From Schizochytrium sp. CCTCC M209059 (Eukaryota > Sar > Bigyra > Thraustochytrida > Thraustochytriidae), in assembly GCA_000818945.1 (NCBI GenBank), contig KN805376.1, positions 689,385 to 753,384 on the forward strand: a stretch of DNA of 64,000 nt, written 5' to 3'. The position numbers and the translations under genes are program-made. Every line of letters begins with the position of its first letter. The stretch's first letter is position 1. Shown here piece after piece: positions 9,001 to 17,366 of the stretch. Below the pieces are notes generated by a model. That model did no database searches and was not told the DNA's origin. It saw nothing but the letters and a program-made list of their open reading frames with translations.

Positions 9001-11799
9001 CGATCACTTCCGGCGCAGCTTGATATGGCTGTCGGACGTTCACCTGAACAATTAGCGTATGCCAAGAGCCTCGGCAATCTATTGAGTCATACGGGCGACG
9101 GTATGGGCGAGGGAATCGACCAACCGATTTTTACCGGCTTTGGTGTCCTCGAGCCTGGAGCCGAGCTGCGCATGATGATCACCTTTTCGCCTCGTTTCAG
9201 AGGTGAAGTCGCTGCAAAGCTCGTCATTGCAACGAACGCAGAGCGTGGTCGGGGTGGGGGCGCAAGCGAGGTCTCGCTGACTGGAGCTGGGCATTCCTTT
9301 GATTTGCACATGGATCTGCTCACAAATCGAATTCACTTTGGGACATGGATGCTCGGCCAATCTCACACGATAAAGATTCCTCTTCGTCGCCGGGGCGACG
9401 AAAACGTGCCTGTCAAACTTCTCTTTGACAACGTCCGCTATGAGAGGGCATGGACACCGCCATTTGGCTGTGGCGGTATTCTCAGCGTGGGTGAAGGTAC
9501 GACAGGCAAAGCAAATCCAGAGCCCCTGCAGCACGACTTGGGACACGTTCGACTTTCAAGCGCCGAGGTCGATGTTTCTGGATCGGAGACAACGGAGGAA
9601 AACGTAGACGAGGTGGAGCTTGAGCTTTCTGTCCCGTCCTCATGGCTCGACAATAAGCAAATTCCGAAGCGTGAGAGTATCGAGGCTTTCCGCACGCTTA
9701 TCAACGCCCAACCTGCACCGCCTGCAAACTCTACCGTTTCGCTGTTTTTACTGCGACCTGGGAGTCTCCCGCCATACCAGATCGACGTTATGTTCTCTTT
9801 CAAGTTTCCTCGCATTGCAGTCGAGCTCTCAGAACCCGTTGCATCTGACGGAGAAAAGGACCGCATTCTTATCCGCGATTTGGGCGAGATTGGCCGACCC
9901 GGAGAGAGTGTCCTCGCAGGACTCTCTGAGAAAGATCGCTCACACGTTGGCGCCGTAATCCGCTTTGGTTCCGTGCTCACGCGGCAAGCTGTGGCCAAGT
10001 CGTTTGTGCTTTCAAGCGATAGTCCTCTACGGATTCCCTTTAAAGCACAAATCGAAGTCCAAAAGCACGCAAACTCGACCGAGAACTACAATGCCTTCTT
10101 TTCTCTTTCTCGTAAAGAGGGCGTCCTGGAGGCCGAGGAGCCGATGGCCATCAAACTGCGTTGCAATTTCAGTATTCCCTTTGACGCGACTCACAATCCG
10201 GCTCTGGTGCGCATTCAATTTCTGCATGGGGCGCTACCGGAGATGATCATTCCCATTGACGTGCGAACAATGGACCATGTCTTTAGCGCGGTGCATCTCG
10301 CTCCTGTCAGATTCGTGGAGCCTGTGTTCGTCGGTCGAGCTGAAAAAGGGATCTTGCGTCTTGCAAACGTGACGGGTGATCCCGTCGAGGCGAATATCAA
10401 CTTTGGCGACTCGGCCTTCTCTCTCGGTGGTGGCTTATTGAATCCCGTCAAGGTTCCTGCGCAGGAAGAACCCATGGAAATCGTCGTTCATTTTCTGCCG
10501 AGCGAGGATGCTGCGTATGATTCCTCAATCGACATCCAGGTAGACAAGATGGTATTTTCCGTGGGCATTTCGGGCATCGGGAGTCGAGCGGGCCTCAAGC
10601 TCAAGCCCACAAATTGCGTTGATTTCGGTTTTGTTGGCGCGATGCTTCGCGGCAATGAAACGCTTGCTGTTCGTAATACGAGTGCGCTTCCCTTGCTCGT
10701 CGAGGTCGATTGCGCTGGCATCGGCGGAGCATGGTTGGACGCCCGTCCGCGGCATTTTACGCTCAAGGCGCGCTCCTCGCAAATGGTACAGTTGGAATTT
10801 TTGCCTACAAAGGAAGCATCCTACGACGGGGCGCTTGTGGTTCGTGGATTCGAAGCAGAGAGCGATATGAAAGAAAAGGACTCATCCATGAAGTTGGGTT
10901 CGGGCGCGTTGCGGCGACGTCAGCTTGTGGAAGAGACTGTCCGCGTCGCTGGCGTCGGCGGCCGCGTGAGTCTTGCATTTCCGGAGGAGCTTAATTTTGG
11001 TCGGATTTCTACGCACATTCGCCAAGCCGCGTACTTGGAACTTGCCAACAAGGGAGACGTTGCCATGGACGTGCGTCTCGTCGCGCGTGATGTTGACGGC
11101 ATTGCTGTCGTCAAATTCGTCCCTTCGGAGCTGGCGCTGCTTCCCGGACAGAGCGTGGACGTCAATGTGCTGCTCACACTACAATTGGACCAGGAGCAAT
11201 CCTTTTGGATCGACATTTTACCCGTTGTGGCAGACGCCCAAGATTTTGGCATGACGGCATCGAATCCGTACTCGTGGAGTCTGCGTGTGGCAGCCTTTGG
11301 CGACAAGATCGATCTTTCTGAGGAAATGCAGCGGATCCTTGCGGAGGAGCGTCTCCCCAAGCTTTCTTTCCGCTCCGATGACGTGGAAGACGAGCATTTG
11401 CGACACGTCCTGCGCCCCGTGGTCCAACTCCCGCAAGCTTCCTTCGCGCACCTGCTGCGCCCCGTGGAACCATCGCTCGATGCTGCCTCCGTTCAGTTCC
11501 AGAATGCGCTCGCTCGGCCTGCGCCGCTTGTTTCCGAGATTCCGCAGCACGCTACACGTCCAAAGTGGCATGAGAATCGAGCACCGCTCAAGCTCGAGCG
11601 TTCCTCGCGTGAGACCGCCGCGCAGGCCTTGTCAACCTCTTACACCTTTTCCAACGCGCGCTGGAAAGCTCTTTTCGCGGGGGGCGGCGACGACGATGAC
11701 GACGACGATCGTGACCACGACAACAGCGGGAGCCGAGGCAGATCTGGTCCTCACGAGGAGAACAGCGGGATCCAGGCGAATCATGCGCGACGCAAATAG
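7..11799 (+). CDS. Giant ASH/MSP-domain ciliary protein, HYDIN/CFAP47-like (possibly 5'-partial)
   Basis: A single uninterrupted frame of 3930 codons. The ATG at 7 is the first in the window, but the frame is open to base 1, so the true start may lie upstream. The protein is a chain of immunoglobulin-like ASH/MSP beta domains. At least a dozen start with the typical short strand ending in FG or YG (VDFG, VNFG, FDFG, MDFG, IQFG, IHFG, IRFG, LNFG, LNYG) and continue with 'NxG/NxS' and 'FxP' signatures. Residues 25-105 hold short repeats of the form [DNS][ST]G-x-P-[LF]-Y. Residues 215-245 are acidic, about 1440-1560 is basic and serine-rich, and the C terminus has a run of Asp. Known members (HYDIN, CFAP47, CFAP65, DLEC1) are axonemal, and HYDIN sits in the central-pair apparatus. 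The exact orthologue cannot be assigned by eye; no other domain was seen. Confidence 0.8.
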   Translation: MARSNPVPAALCGDGKVLFAPPCNFPPMPIVYKKDSGLPLYGAARPLRKRPVACTSDGIFAFAGDDRVTQFERPLVYSNSGHPFYRLEGGMLPLPAGYTSTGVPFYTVATVILHPFFSSVATRKIMARQAFRASQRKLQKRTSKLIRKLQVAAAFMQRGSEASLSRASVADVDGQDEETKVHSEGISTRRAETKDGTAQKGLGLMSDEKRDTKVVDGPNNEDESEEGEEDEFEGDDNDDLILGTFVGGDTESFSQLSSESSERGTSSTSLMAALYSADPSEDPANGRKTVPILFDRAVIEFTHTTTEETCKVKVQTKFAPKRDLDVFVMLDPPEVFEVVPAVLRFSPVVTSISLDIVFRPQRHTEKSSSVQGEIRVQEFSGQVLGTADLCGFCGPAFEVKSMLRRPLWIGPGQQTTFIVAVSNVTPRQLDVAIKIIANTDDVEDDTYETDENLAFAADIDSLSIFKFQEAFVPVHFVPGHFTGLHEASLCVTSNTGETHYLPLIGHCGAPIVVRGLTRQEQAIYAADPTDKTKAPVTLTRKRRSTLRAMDLEAPPTLSTLVDALEGSTSETAGGGATTKASNTTGPGRRNMNAFVKKPWAQVRKLMGGLGGFRVQRRIPYDRPQDRPQENVPFLEELARTAVNYSVVGKSLQAADPKLTLRYRLQEHDDKSDGDSDDESSVDSGPEWVNFDAHAKLDVDFGLVDPFQVIKRKFIIENMTSELSLVSLTLRGCPWIKMPNLLEVPPCNQAIVDLELSGPGDWTGAFDFVIEITSMILRAPLQVRLIGFVGRALEFPLAPRTFFGISAPSGKPVTLSLPVVNHSPYELQFVLLPLGTHFTAAISSDPSTKTKISALGCAWIEVSFSPGSFRGIYRSLLGVRVLHPVSITYAAAGPCGLLELVGLVAAPSGPQVPGDFDLNRIAALEAWIQETNPSSFVGPAGGSLDFARKSGSVSQHTSELCRLCDQDLSGENRLTLCAKEGEPFSWHVVGRSSENLPFVHTHLGDYTGTSSKVVVEASIIAEDDSKLSVFASRGLVAESLGPSRALIKPENSVSDYPLRFGLVGVKHHLTVDDFPSHVSGILVCQEGPISFNILPREGRTPVVNFGNCLAGASSRRWVTIRNWSSKPVRFVLDLGDMEDRFGYAPVQIAGQDQEGYLAPFAACFVPLTFKPESEGQLREMARVQAFSAKTYGQVQGRDAKPEHSQEWAEKHVWASEIALVGNALVEAIHGLPEADELFDFGAVPVDSMTTRVWEPRNKGTTVQKLTFNVNSPFTVSPALVTLEPEESAQVTISFHATTAGSYLQELTCMANGKPMVFPLRGIVGELKASASTGPSGLISYGTRKTDTISSAFVTITNKGSLPLELSRVIYIGSPDLAWQLRKFQIFFAGILPSYTETGQKVHIIERKHAWAILRRRLAHALRITRNKSVEAGMSSLTSQKNRMSMSRKSVYSRSSFKNSTIVYKVSGRAGLDSGFLPSQSSKLQSSKRFQPLQQPSFNHKLARRQNSKILPASSMRSHESRPGQMSMKRASPQLVSQEGSSGYLLGQSSHLLHPDKAAALMNAHADAELERFAKNGNTLIPIVPEIPSSRVFRPSAAIAKSIGSDVVDPEDTLPGRAKASTLPELPPLKPGDSYLFRINFEGKLCVPLSVPVKLHFGPWQVSEMRMDLGLGDAEIVNVKDCSKVLRFEGNAVRRLDLKPDVLAFKPTPAREHFPPDVLPEGNVLHIVATNASPHTLTFNCARCNNLSFEIPDKMIVVQPGSSVTVPIRFRPIHANTDYHANLALEDMFGRRNIRLSGRGAAAKVEAVTDVVRFPAVKIGKSATSKFILRNAGLFKSQIHISCNSEYFSLSQESFILGASGGTEPTIVTCALPSSARHSLRDTFAVEASLEVRWQLVPGGNWTTWLIPVSAEIGTVIFEADAVECDLGLVTLNCASQASFRLRNLGTAPCEWTALQDMINAASGDCLNVELSAFSGEIGAGQVTVLTIQFEPRTCDLLELVVPIESDGGNLALRICGTVVAPQIVVPKDLDMDFGVILLEKRMQKGFKVENVGRIPVDVRAQLFIHNHTLEGSRKAKASRIVSMWGSSQEGATPTKVAQSAIRGRITELRHETSADREEALPDPNQADFVRGACFALGPVEAHLEPGESVTTVLEAFGDPSLPGVQSEAVNVIGSWVITAKQLVDVEWKGRLRARIGKLDANVEVPALLEGSRPREISAQDGALYSYFGVCMVNCEFLRRAACELVNHGTVNIEFLIEPEPRDMTNGDDSQEPVFEIQPRAGQLAPGERISIDVVFLAQTEGFHRLVTDVRFRPTGSAASSGGERLEQVVFCATSGVPRLVCLVGELNYGRCQIDGKPMVQTFQLQSAGNCPVSWSAKIVKGAEHFSLECLEGIISPQDDVLVPVKFSPRGACMREDEDLLACTGLLLVEWAGQTPFEIELCGEGARGRLEWSVEGETSEEGIQFGTQPIHAGCHPAWRSVHLRNEGQLGLDVIVRADLDGSVFAICSREDERRQRDMEMQIERRFAQAELQQTLSGGALQVSRLMTQQALKTNSAARSIGDQNSKFFENEPVADRDMEDLSRLSSTDPKSAFMRKFHLTPGDVAVLHVGFAPIAERTHQGELEIGIAGVSGCEQHILVGGSGGEFRIVAEQAMQIDSVGVGFTTLDTLTLRNTGKLPSQVEVTVDPPEVGQQMTFTVEEVFVQAEDAHTRTRPMHETEMMHQKAHEAGIHHSQFSFHGESTVRLLVGFLPTNVGQLSGALLIRPLHEGLDDAEDLLATSSRVRAKETAGTRRQNVVGPFGLVIPFSIDAVNNRLRLLRTSNVAMGRLACGQTCTDIRLLANGTDMEIDFSVRFSRQDAAWSVSPESGTLGPGTQVELHITFTTPREGESNSGKRDHAIDVDDWHEVEIEVLNETTGARDVCIRGYGAAGFPALQTNLDGQNRVDFGACQLNSAVSVPIVFRNVGTGMLHVQPRIEYESKEDHEQVIFIGWERPNSTHRDRSLPAQLDMAVGRSPEQLAYAKSLGNLLSHTGDGMGEGIDQPIFTGFGVLEPGAELRMMITFSPRFRGEVAAKLVIATNAERGRGGGASEVSLTGAGHSFDLHMDLLTNRIHFGTWMLGQSHTIKIPLRRRGDENVPVKLLFDNVRYERAWTPPFGCGGILSVGEGTTGKANPEPLQHDLGHVRLSSAEVDVSGSETTEENVDEVELELSVPSSWLDNKQIPKRESIEAFRTLINAQPAPPANSTVSLFLLRPGSLPPYQIDVMFSFKFPRIAVELSEPVASDGEKDRILIRDLGEIGRPGESVLAGLSEKDRSHVGAVIRFGSVLTRQAVAKSFVLSSDSPLRIPFKAQIEVQKHANSTENYNAFFSLSRKEGVLEAEEPMAIKLRCNFSIPFDATHNPALVRIQFLHGALPEMIIPIDVRTMDHVFSAVHLAPVRFVEPVFVGRAEKGILRLANVTGDPVEANINFGDSAFSLGGGLLNPVKVPAQEEPMEIVVHFLPSEDAAYDSSIDIQVDKMVFSVGISGIGSRAGLKLKPTNCVDFGFVGAMLRGNETLAVRNTSALPLLVEVDCAGIGGAWLDARPRHFTLKARSSQMVQLEFLPTKEASYDGALVVRGFEAESDMKEKDSSMKLGSGALRRRQLVEETVRVAGVGGRVSLAFPEELNFGRISTHIRQAAYLELANKGDVAMDVRLVARDVDGIAVVKFVPSELALLPGQSVDVNVLLTLQLDQEQSFWIDILPVVADAQDFGMTASNPYSWSLRVAAFGDKIDLSEEMQRILAEERLPKLSFRSDDVEDEHLRHVLRPVVQLPQASFAHLLRPVEPSLDAASVQFQNALARPAPLVSEIPQHATRPKWHENRAPLKLERSSRETAAQALSTSYTFSNARWKALFAGGGDDDDDDDRDHDNSGSRGRSGPHEENSGIQANHARRK

Positions 11800-12583
11800 T
11801 CTCCTAAATTCCACGATATCTTATAATTTGCGCAATGACCATCATCAAAATCCTTTTCCCACCTCCCTGGGCCCTCCCCGCAAGACGTTTTGCTCCATTA
11901 TCTTGCATCGCGCATGTTGCCCACTGCAAGCGAGCCTCACCGTTCATTCTACCGAGATCTTCATCGTGCATCTCGTTCTCGTGCACCATCTCGTTCTCGT
12001 GCTACTCACTGCCGTACTTCCCAACTTCCCAATTCCCTCGCCAGCTCCGAAAGGTCGCGACGAGATCGCGACGCGTGGCAGGTATACCTTCCCCAAAGAG
12101 GATTGTCCTCCCTTGCAGGAAACGCGACGACGTCTTGCCGCTGAGCGTCTCCAACTCGACGCTCATCTACATCTACAGGGCCTGCAGACCCGCTTTGTCT
12201 TCGCCGTTCTCATTCTTGCATTCGCTCGGATCCACCTCGGCAGAACCGGCGCCCGCCAGCTTTTTCCCAGGGGGCACCGCGCAACTTTCTCCGCCGCCGC
12301 TGCTCGCCCCCCCGGCGCTCCAAGCGCAGCCGGCGCGTCGGGAGATCTAAAAGGCCCAGCGTAGGCCACCGCGGTTTCGCCGATACGCAGCGTCGCGGGA
12401 CAGCAGAGCAAAGAAGAGCAACGCAAAGCAGAACGCGGAGGGAGTAGAGCACGGCGCAGAGCGCGGCGCAGAGCGCGAGCTTGCGCGGCGCCGCGTCGCG
12501 CGCCAAGAGCGGGGAGGGGCGGCGTGTCGACCCGCTGCGGCCGGGCGGAGGTCTCTGCGAAATTTTTGCCGGCGGGGGAGACG
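11800..12583. other. Intergenic region, 784 bp
   Basis: This lies between the stop of the ASH-domain gene and the ATG of the THAP-like gene. The first half is pyrimidine-rich with CTCGTT repeats near 11960-12010. The second half is very GC-rich and purine-rich on the plus strand, which fits a promoter and 5' leader for the downstream gene. Open frames crossing it are compositional and start inside the upstream gene. I see no RNA gene or conserved element. Confidence 0.5.
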
Positions 12584-14086
12584 ATGGCGAGCGAGGAGGG
12601 CCCGCATGGCGCCGCCCCGGGCGCTGGAGGAGAAGGCGGCGCAGCCGGCGACGGAGGAGAAGAAGCGACGGCCCAGGCCCCGGCCCCGGCCCGCGGCGGC
12701 GACGCGAGCTTGCAGGGGCAGAGCGGAGGGGTGCCTGCATCGAGTGAGTTTATGGGCACGTACGTGCTCGCGTCGGGTGTCAACGCGCCGGCGTCGAATG
12801 TGCCCACGTCGAACGCGCCAGCGGCGGCCCCGAGCCCGCCAGCGGCGGCCAAGTCTTCGCTTCCACAGACAGCAAACACGGCAGCGGCGTCAAGCACAGA
12901 AGACTCTTTGCATAAAGTGAATGAGGATGGAAAGATTCGGCAAAAACAGCACTTGCAAGACCATCTTGCCGCTGCGGCGGCATTGGCGGCCGCCGCAGCG
13001 GCTCGCGAAGGCGGGATTCCAGGACTCAACGAGGCCAGCGTCTCGAGAAAGCGTCGCCGAAATCTTTGCGTGTGCGAACGTGTGGAGAGCTCTACGCTCG
13101 CGGGCGGCAAATGCCGCGCCGTAGAAGACCGCGCGGGACTTCATCACTGGCTGCACGGGTCCATGTTCCAAATGCCTCCACCAAACGCCGAACGCTGTGG
13201 AGTTAAGCTGCGAGAGCGCTGGCTTGCGCACCTCGGCATGACAGAGGCTCAACTTGCATCAAAGCGAATCACCAAACCTGAGGTCTGCTGGACCCACTTC
13301 CCAGAAACCTTCTTTAAATCAGACGAGCGACAACGCAAGGCGATGGCAAACGAAACGTCCCATGCGGATGGGAAACCGAGACGTCGTCGCTTGCGATTCG
13401 CCGTTTTTGAGACACATCTCCACCAGCCAGAAGATCTTATCAAGGAAGGCAAGCACGCAGGATATGCGATCCCGGTCCCGTGCGTTAAATTTGAAGAGAG
13501 GACGCTCGAAAATCCAGAACTTCGTCGCGGTGCGCCCGATCACACCGTCGTCGATATCGACGACCAGGCACTGTCGAGCATGGGGAAACCCCCACCCAGC
13601 AAAATTCCTCGCCTCTTGGAAGATCATGGCGTGGATCCTCTGATCGACTCGCATTCTGCGCTTGAGCAGATGAATGCATCTGGGACGCCGTCTCTTGCTA
13701 CCGACACCAACCCGAATGGCGAGTTTGGCACGCGAATGCAAGCCTTGCGCAGAGAACTTGCCACTTTGGGTGCTTCTGAGCTAGAATCGCGCACAACAGC
13801 CAGGCTGAAAGAGACCCTGGATCTCACCTTGTCCAATAATCGCGCCATGCAAACAAGCTATCAAGGTCTTCTCCACACCATTCGCGAACCAAGCGACAAG
13901 GTCAATGAAATGAAAACTGGTGATATTGCTTCTCACGCAAGCGCAATGCGCTCGCTCTACTTCTCCACTGTCCATCAGCTCCAGATTGATATTCTTCATC
14001 TCCATCAACTTGCGCAATCGCGTCAACAAACCGATGTTGCACCATCGCACGACACACCACCGCTGCCGCAGCAGCCACCACCATAG
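12584..14086 (+). CDS. Protein with THAP-like zinc-finger domain
   Basis: The first ATG in frame is at 12584; the frame extends upstream only from a GTG. The product is 500 aa. Residues 1-150 are Ala/Gly/Pro-rich with an Ala run and end in a basic RKRRR patch. Residues 160-300 resemble a THAP C2CH finger: a CxC pair (C162, C164) with another Cys at 177, a conserved-type Trp (W213), then C235-x2-H238-F (CWTHF) followed by an aromatic pair, and finally an 'AIPVP' block where THAP proteins carry 'AVPT'. THAP domains bind DNA and are related to P-element transposase fingers. Here the spacing between the Cys pair and the CxxH is longer than usual and the first pair is tighter, so the call is tentative. 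No transposase domain follows; the C-terminal third is helical and Pro-rich at the end. A nuclear DNA-binding role is inferred. Confidence 0.5.
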   Translation: MASEEGPHGAAPGAGGEGGAAGDGGEEATAQAPAPARGGDASLQGQSGGVPASSEFMGTYVLASGVNAPASNVPTSNAPAAAPSPPAAAKSSLPQTANTAAASSTEDSLHKVNEDGKIRQKQHLQDHLAAAAALAAAAAAREGGIPGLNEASVSRKRRRNLCVCERVESSTLAGGKCRAVEDRAGLHHWLHGSMFQMPPPNAERCGVKLRERWLAHLGMTEAQLASKRITKPEVCWTHFPETFFKSDERQRKAMANETSHADGKPRRRRLRFAVFETHLHQPEDLIKEGKHAGYAIPVPCVKFEERTLENPELRRGAPDHTVVDIDDQALSSMGKPPPSKIPRLLEDHGVDPLIDSHSALEQMNASGTPSLATDTNPNGEFGTRMQALRRELATLGASELESRTTARLKETLDLTLSNNRAMQTSYQGLLHTIREPSDKVNEMKTGDIASHASAMRSLYFSTVHQLQIDILHLHQLAQSRQQTDVAPSHDTPPLPQQPPP

Positions 14087-14103
14087 TACCGTATCTAATC
14101 TGG

Positions 14104-17100
14104 CTAAATAGAGTTACTGTAATGTTTGGGGACTGAAGGGGCCGCCGAATCGACTCTGTTGAGCCAGAGATTGAGCGCTTCTCTATGGAAACTTGATCCA
14201 CTAAAGTGGCACACCTCTGCGGGCTGCAGTTGCACGAGCGTCAGTCCGCAGCGTGTATACTCCTTTTCCGGCTCGAAGGCAAGGCTTCCCAAAAGGTCCA
14301 CAATCATGGTCTCCACATTGTCAACATCTTCAGCTCCAGGCGCCGGCCTCTGGGCTTGCAGAGCGGTGTAAAGTTCGGCCCACTCCGCAATCTCCTGCTC
14401 GAGGCGCTCTTCTACAAGACTGGCGCGCGCTGCGGCAGTGACGCGTGAAGCCACGGCATTCATTCGTTCAATATCCTCGAGGTACGCACGCATGCTATCG
14501 GAGGCAAGGGCATTCTCTACAGCACTCGTGTTAGCCCCCTCAAATGATTGTAAGCCTTGCAACAATGCGCAAGCTCGACGCGTCTCGTCAGCCACGGCAG
14601 CAAGAATATCCGACCACTGATGAATCACGATCGCGCCGCCACGAGAGACGTGACTTGCAAGTCGCGCACGGGCCTGAATCTGCTGTTGTGCCTCACGTGC
14701 AAGTTCGGCGGCTTGTAGGGCTTCCGAGTACGTCGCCGTCTGTAAAGCGTTTGCAATCTGGTCCTTTTCTGCTCCAAGGCCCTTGGGGTACGCTTTCGCA
14801 AGCCCAGGTGTACCCTCGCAGAGAGTCTTGAACGTGACTGTAGGGCTGATCTGGCTTGGCTCCTGAGATGATTCGGCCTCAAGTTCCTGCCTCAATCGCA
14901 TACATAGGGTTGCGAAATCTTCCTGCTCCAACAAATCTTGCCATTGCCGAGCAGACTCGGAAGCACTATTTTCCAAAGGTTGAGATATCTGATCATCAAT
15001 TGGAATGGCGCTGCTCCGCTCGTCATCAATTTCTCCTTCTACTGCTTCTACTTCCCCATTGTTGTCAAATTCGCCACGACTCGACATTATCTTTGAATCC
15101 GAGGACTCGCGCTCCTCCATCTGATCTTCAATATTCCACTGAATTGCATCATCGAAGTCGCCCCAGGCATCGACATTTTCGTCTTCTTTGGCAATACCAT
15201 CGGAGGGAGCAGCAGGAAGAGTATCTTGGGCACTCTGTTCAAGCCCTGTTGTTACAGGTGCTTCGGTGTCCACATGAGTAGCAGGCCCAAGTGCAGACCA
15301 GACATCATTCTCATTTCTACTGACCTCATGAGCAACGGAAGAGACAGCGTCTTGATCGTTTTTCTCGATCTCGCCCATTTCAGCTGAAACGGTTGGTGCA
15401 GTGCTTCCATCAAAGTCCCCCGAATCTTCTTCTTCTTCCTTCTCATCACCTTTGCCAAGACCATCAGCGGGAGCAGCAGGAAGAGCATCTTGGTCACTCT
15501 GTCCGAGCTCCATTGTTGCAGGGCCTTCAGTGCCCACATTGGCAGGGCCAAGTCCGGTCCAGGCATCTTCCTCATCGACTTTTGCCTCGCGAGCAACGGA
15601 AACGGCGGCGTCTTGGTCGTTTGCCTCGATCTCGCCCATTGCAGCTGCCCCATTTAGCGTGGTATTTCCATCAAAGTCGCCCCAGTCTTCTTCCTCATCA
15701 GCTTTGGCATTACTATCAGCGGAAGGAGCAGAAGGAACATCTTGGTCATCCTGTCTGAGCTCAATCGTTTCAGCTGCTCCGGTGTCCACATTGACGGGAC
15801 CAAGTCCGGCCCAAATATCTTCCTCATCTGTTGTCTCCTCGCAAGCAACAGAGGAGGCAGTGTCTCTGTCGTTCGCCGCGATCACACCCGCTTCAGCTGC
15901 CCCGGTTGGCGCAGTGCTTGCATCAAAATCGCCCCAAACATTCTCAGCATCTGCAGAAAGGTTCCCGTCACCCTCACCGTCGGTTCTTCGCAGTGACGCA
16001 TCCATGTCGCCACCTTTAGTAGTTTGCGACTGTGCTTCTATCACATGCTCGTCTTTGTCACTCTCCCCTTCGGTTTTGTCCAAACCGACGAAATGATCGA
16101 TGTTGACAGCAGCAGGCTCGGTCGAGGCCACGCCAGCATTGCCATTTAAAGCGAACGCATCAGCAATAGAAGTGTCCTTGCTCTCATTGTCGTACGAAGC
16201 GTCTTCGAAGGCAGTGCGTGCGAGCGAGTCCGTAGCGTTTTCAATCGGTGGAGGAGGGACAAGATGGCTTCCATTCTCTGGAAGTGCGAGGGGCTGTGGC
16301 TCTTTGCAGCGGTTAGTGGTGAATATTGTCGTGGTCAAATTATCAAGCTGGTCAACTCACCTTGAACATGTTGTGGCGTCTGCACAAATTGCATGTACAG
16401 CTGATAGAGCTCTGGCGGAAGCTGACTGGGCAGGGGCTTGCCTCGCTTGCTCACTCCAACTGCAAGATGAAAGGCAAGGCAGAACTCGAGCTCGCTGAGG
16501 ACGTGGTCGCGGTCCAGGTCACACATTTGCAAAATCCTAGAGATGGATGCAGAGTCGAGTCCAGACTGTTGAAAGAAGCTTTGTGCATTGTACAAATCCA
16601 AACGACCGCTGGGTTGCTTTGCAATTGCATTTTGGTACACCACGCGGTACCGCTGCATGGTGTCTGCATCAAGAGACCAGTCCGACGCTGCGGTCTGTTG
16701 TACGTGAGTGCCAGGCGCCTGCTGAGCGGGATGCGCGCCTTGGGGTTGAGCCTGTGTCGACCCCGCGTCAAGTTCAGCCTCGTGACGCAACTTGTGCTCT
16801 GCGGCCTGAAGCTCGTGATTGCCTTCGTCAAGACGAACAGTATAGTAGATGCCGTTAACGGCATCATCTGTGTGGACGCCAACAATTACTCCACGTCGCA
16901 CGAGACCATCAGAGGTTCGGGTGTGGGCGACGCGATCGTTCTTCTTAAAGCGCGGATTCACAGCCTGGGTGGGCTTTTGCAAGTGCGCCGGCTCTTGCGA
17001 GCGCGCCGCTGCTGGTGCCGCAGGCGGGGGTACAGCCCACTGCCACGACTCCGGCAGAGGCAAAGGTTTTCCAGGGCAGGTGCCCACGGCCTTGACGTCC

Positions 17101-17366
17101 ATACCTGCCGCAGCGACGCAAATGAGTCGCACTGCCACGTCAAATTGAGGCCTCTCCAAGAAGTGCCTCTTGTTCGTATCTGCCATTTCCCAGATGTCTC
17201 GCAACGTCTCTCGCGGGACTCCGCACGTCATGAAAAATTCGAACGCCGCGCGTCCGCCGAGCTTCTCGCTGCTGCCGTTCCGCGTCGCCTGCCGCCAGAG
17301 CGTGTCCAGCGCCTCGCGCTCGCCGCTGGTCTCCGCGTTGGCGGCGCCGCCCAGCAGCACCGTCAT
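14104..17366 (-). CDS. EH-domain protein with WGDF motifs, synergin-gamma/aftiphilin-like AP-1 accessory
   Basis: Two exons on the minus strand, 17366-16361 and 16301-14104, flank a 59-nt intron (16302-16360; donor gtgagt, acceptor caaag, CTAAC branch-like site). The phase-1 junction keeps frame and gives 1067 aa. Start is the first ATG, at 17366; the upstream frame is open only from TTG. Residues 15-110 and about 230-330 are EH domains; the second has a canonical Ca-loop (DLDRDHVLSELE). Between them lies a Tudor/SH3-like segment (YYTVRLDEG). The middle is acidic, with WGDF(D) repeated three times plus one SGDF copy, alternating with W-x-x-LGP blocks. WGDF fits the published gamma-adaptin-ear consensus (aromatic-G-[PDE]-aromatic/L/M). 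The last 280 residues are helical and end in a Cys/His, 'NLWLNRV' segment like the synergin-gamma C-terminal domain. A role in AP-1/clathrin trafficking at the trans-Golgi or endosome is inferred. Confidence 0.8.
15154..15936 (-). repeat. Alternating WGDF / WxxLGP motif array within EH protein
   Basis: WGDF is encoded near 15154-15165, 15673-15684 and 15925-15936, with a degenerate SGDF near 15411. Each pair is separated by a DEEDxW-x-x-LGP block, giving a two-motif repeat of about 85 residues that also repeats at the DNA level. Three intact copies and one decayed copy suggest recent internal duplication. Confidence 0.75.

Noticed and set aside
11285..12364. Plus-strand frame of 359 codons overlapping the end of the ASH gene
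   Set aside because: It starts inside the coding region in another frame and continues as low-complexity sequence; no domain is seen.
12163..13110. Minus-strand frame of 315 codons over the THAP-like gene start
   Set aside because: Ala/Pro/Arg composition mirrors the GC-rich leader and Ala-rich coding sequence on the other strand.
15401..16096. Plus-strand Ser/Pro-rich frame of 231 codons
   Set aside because: It is the mirror image of the WGDF repeat array on the minus strand; its repeats follow from that array.
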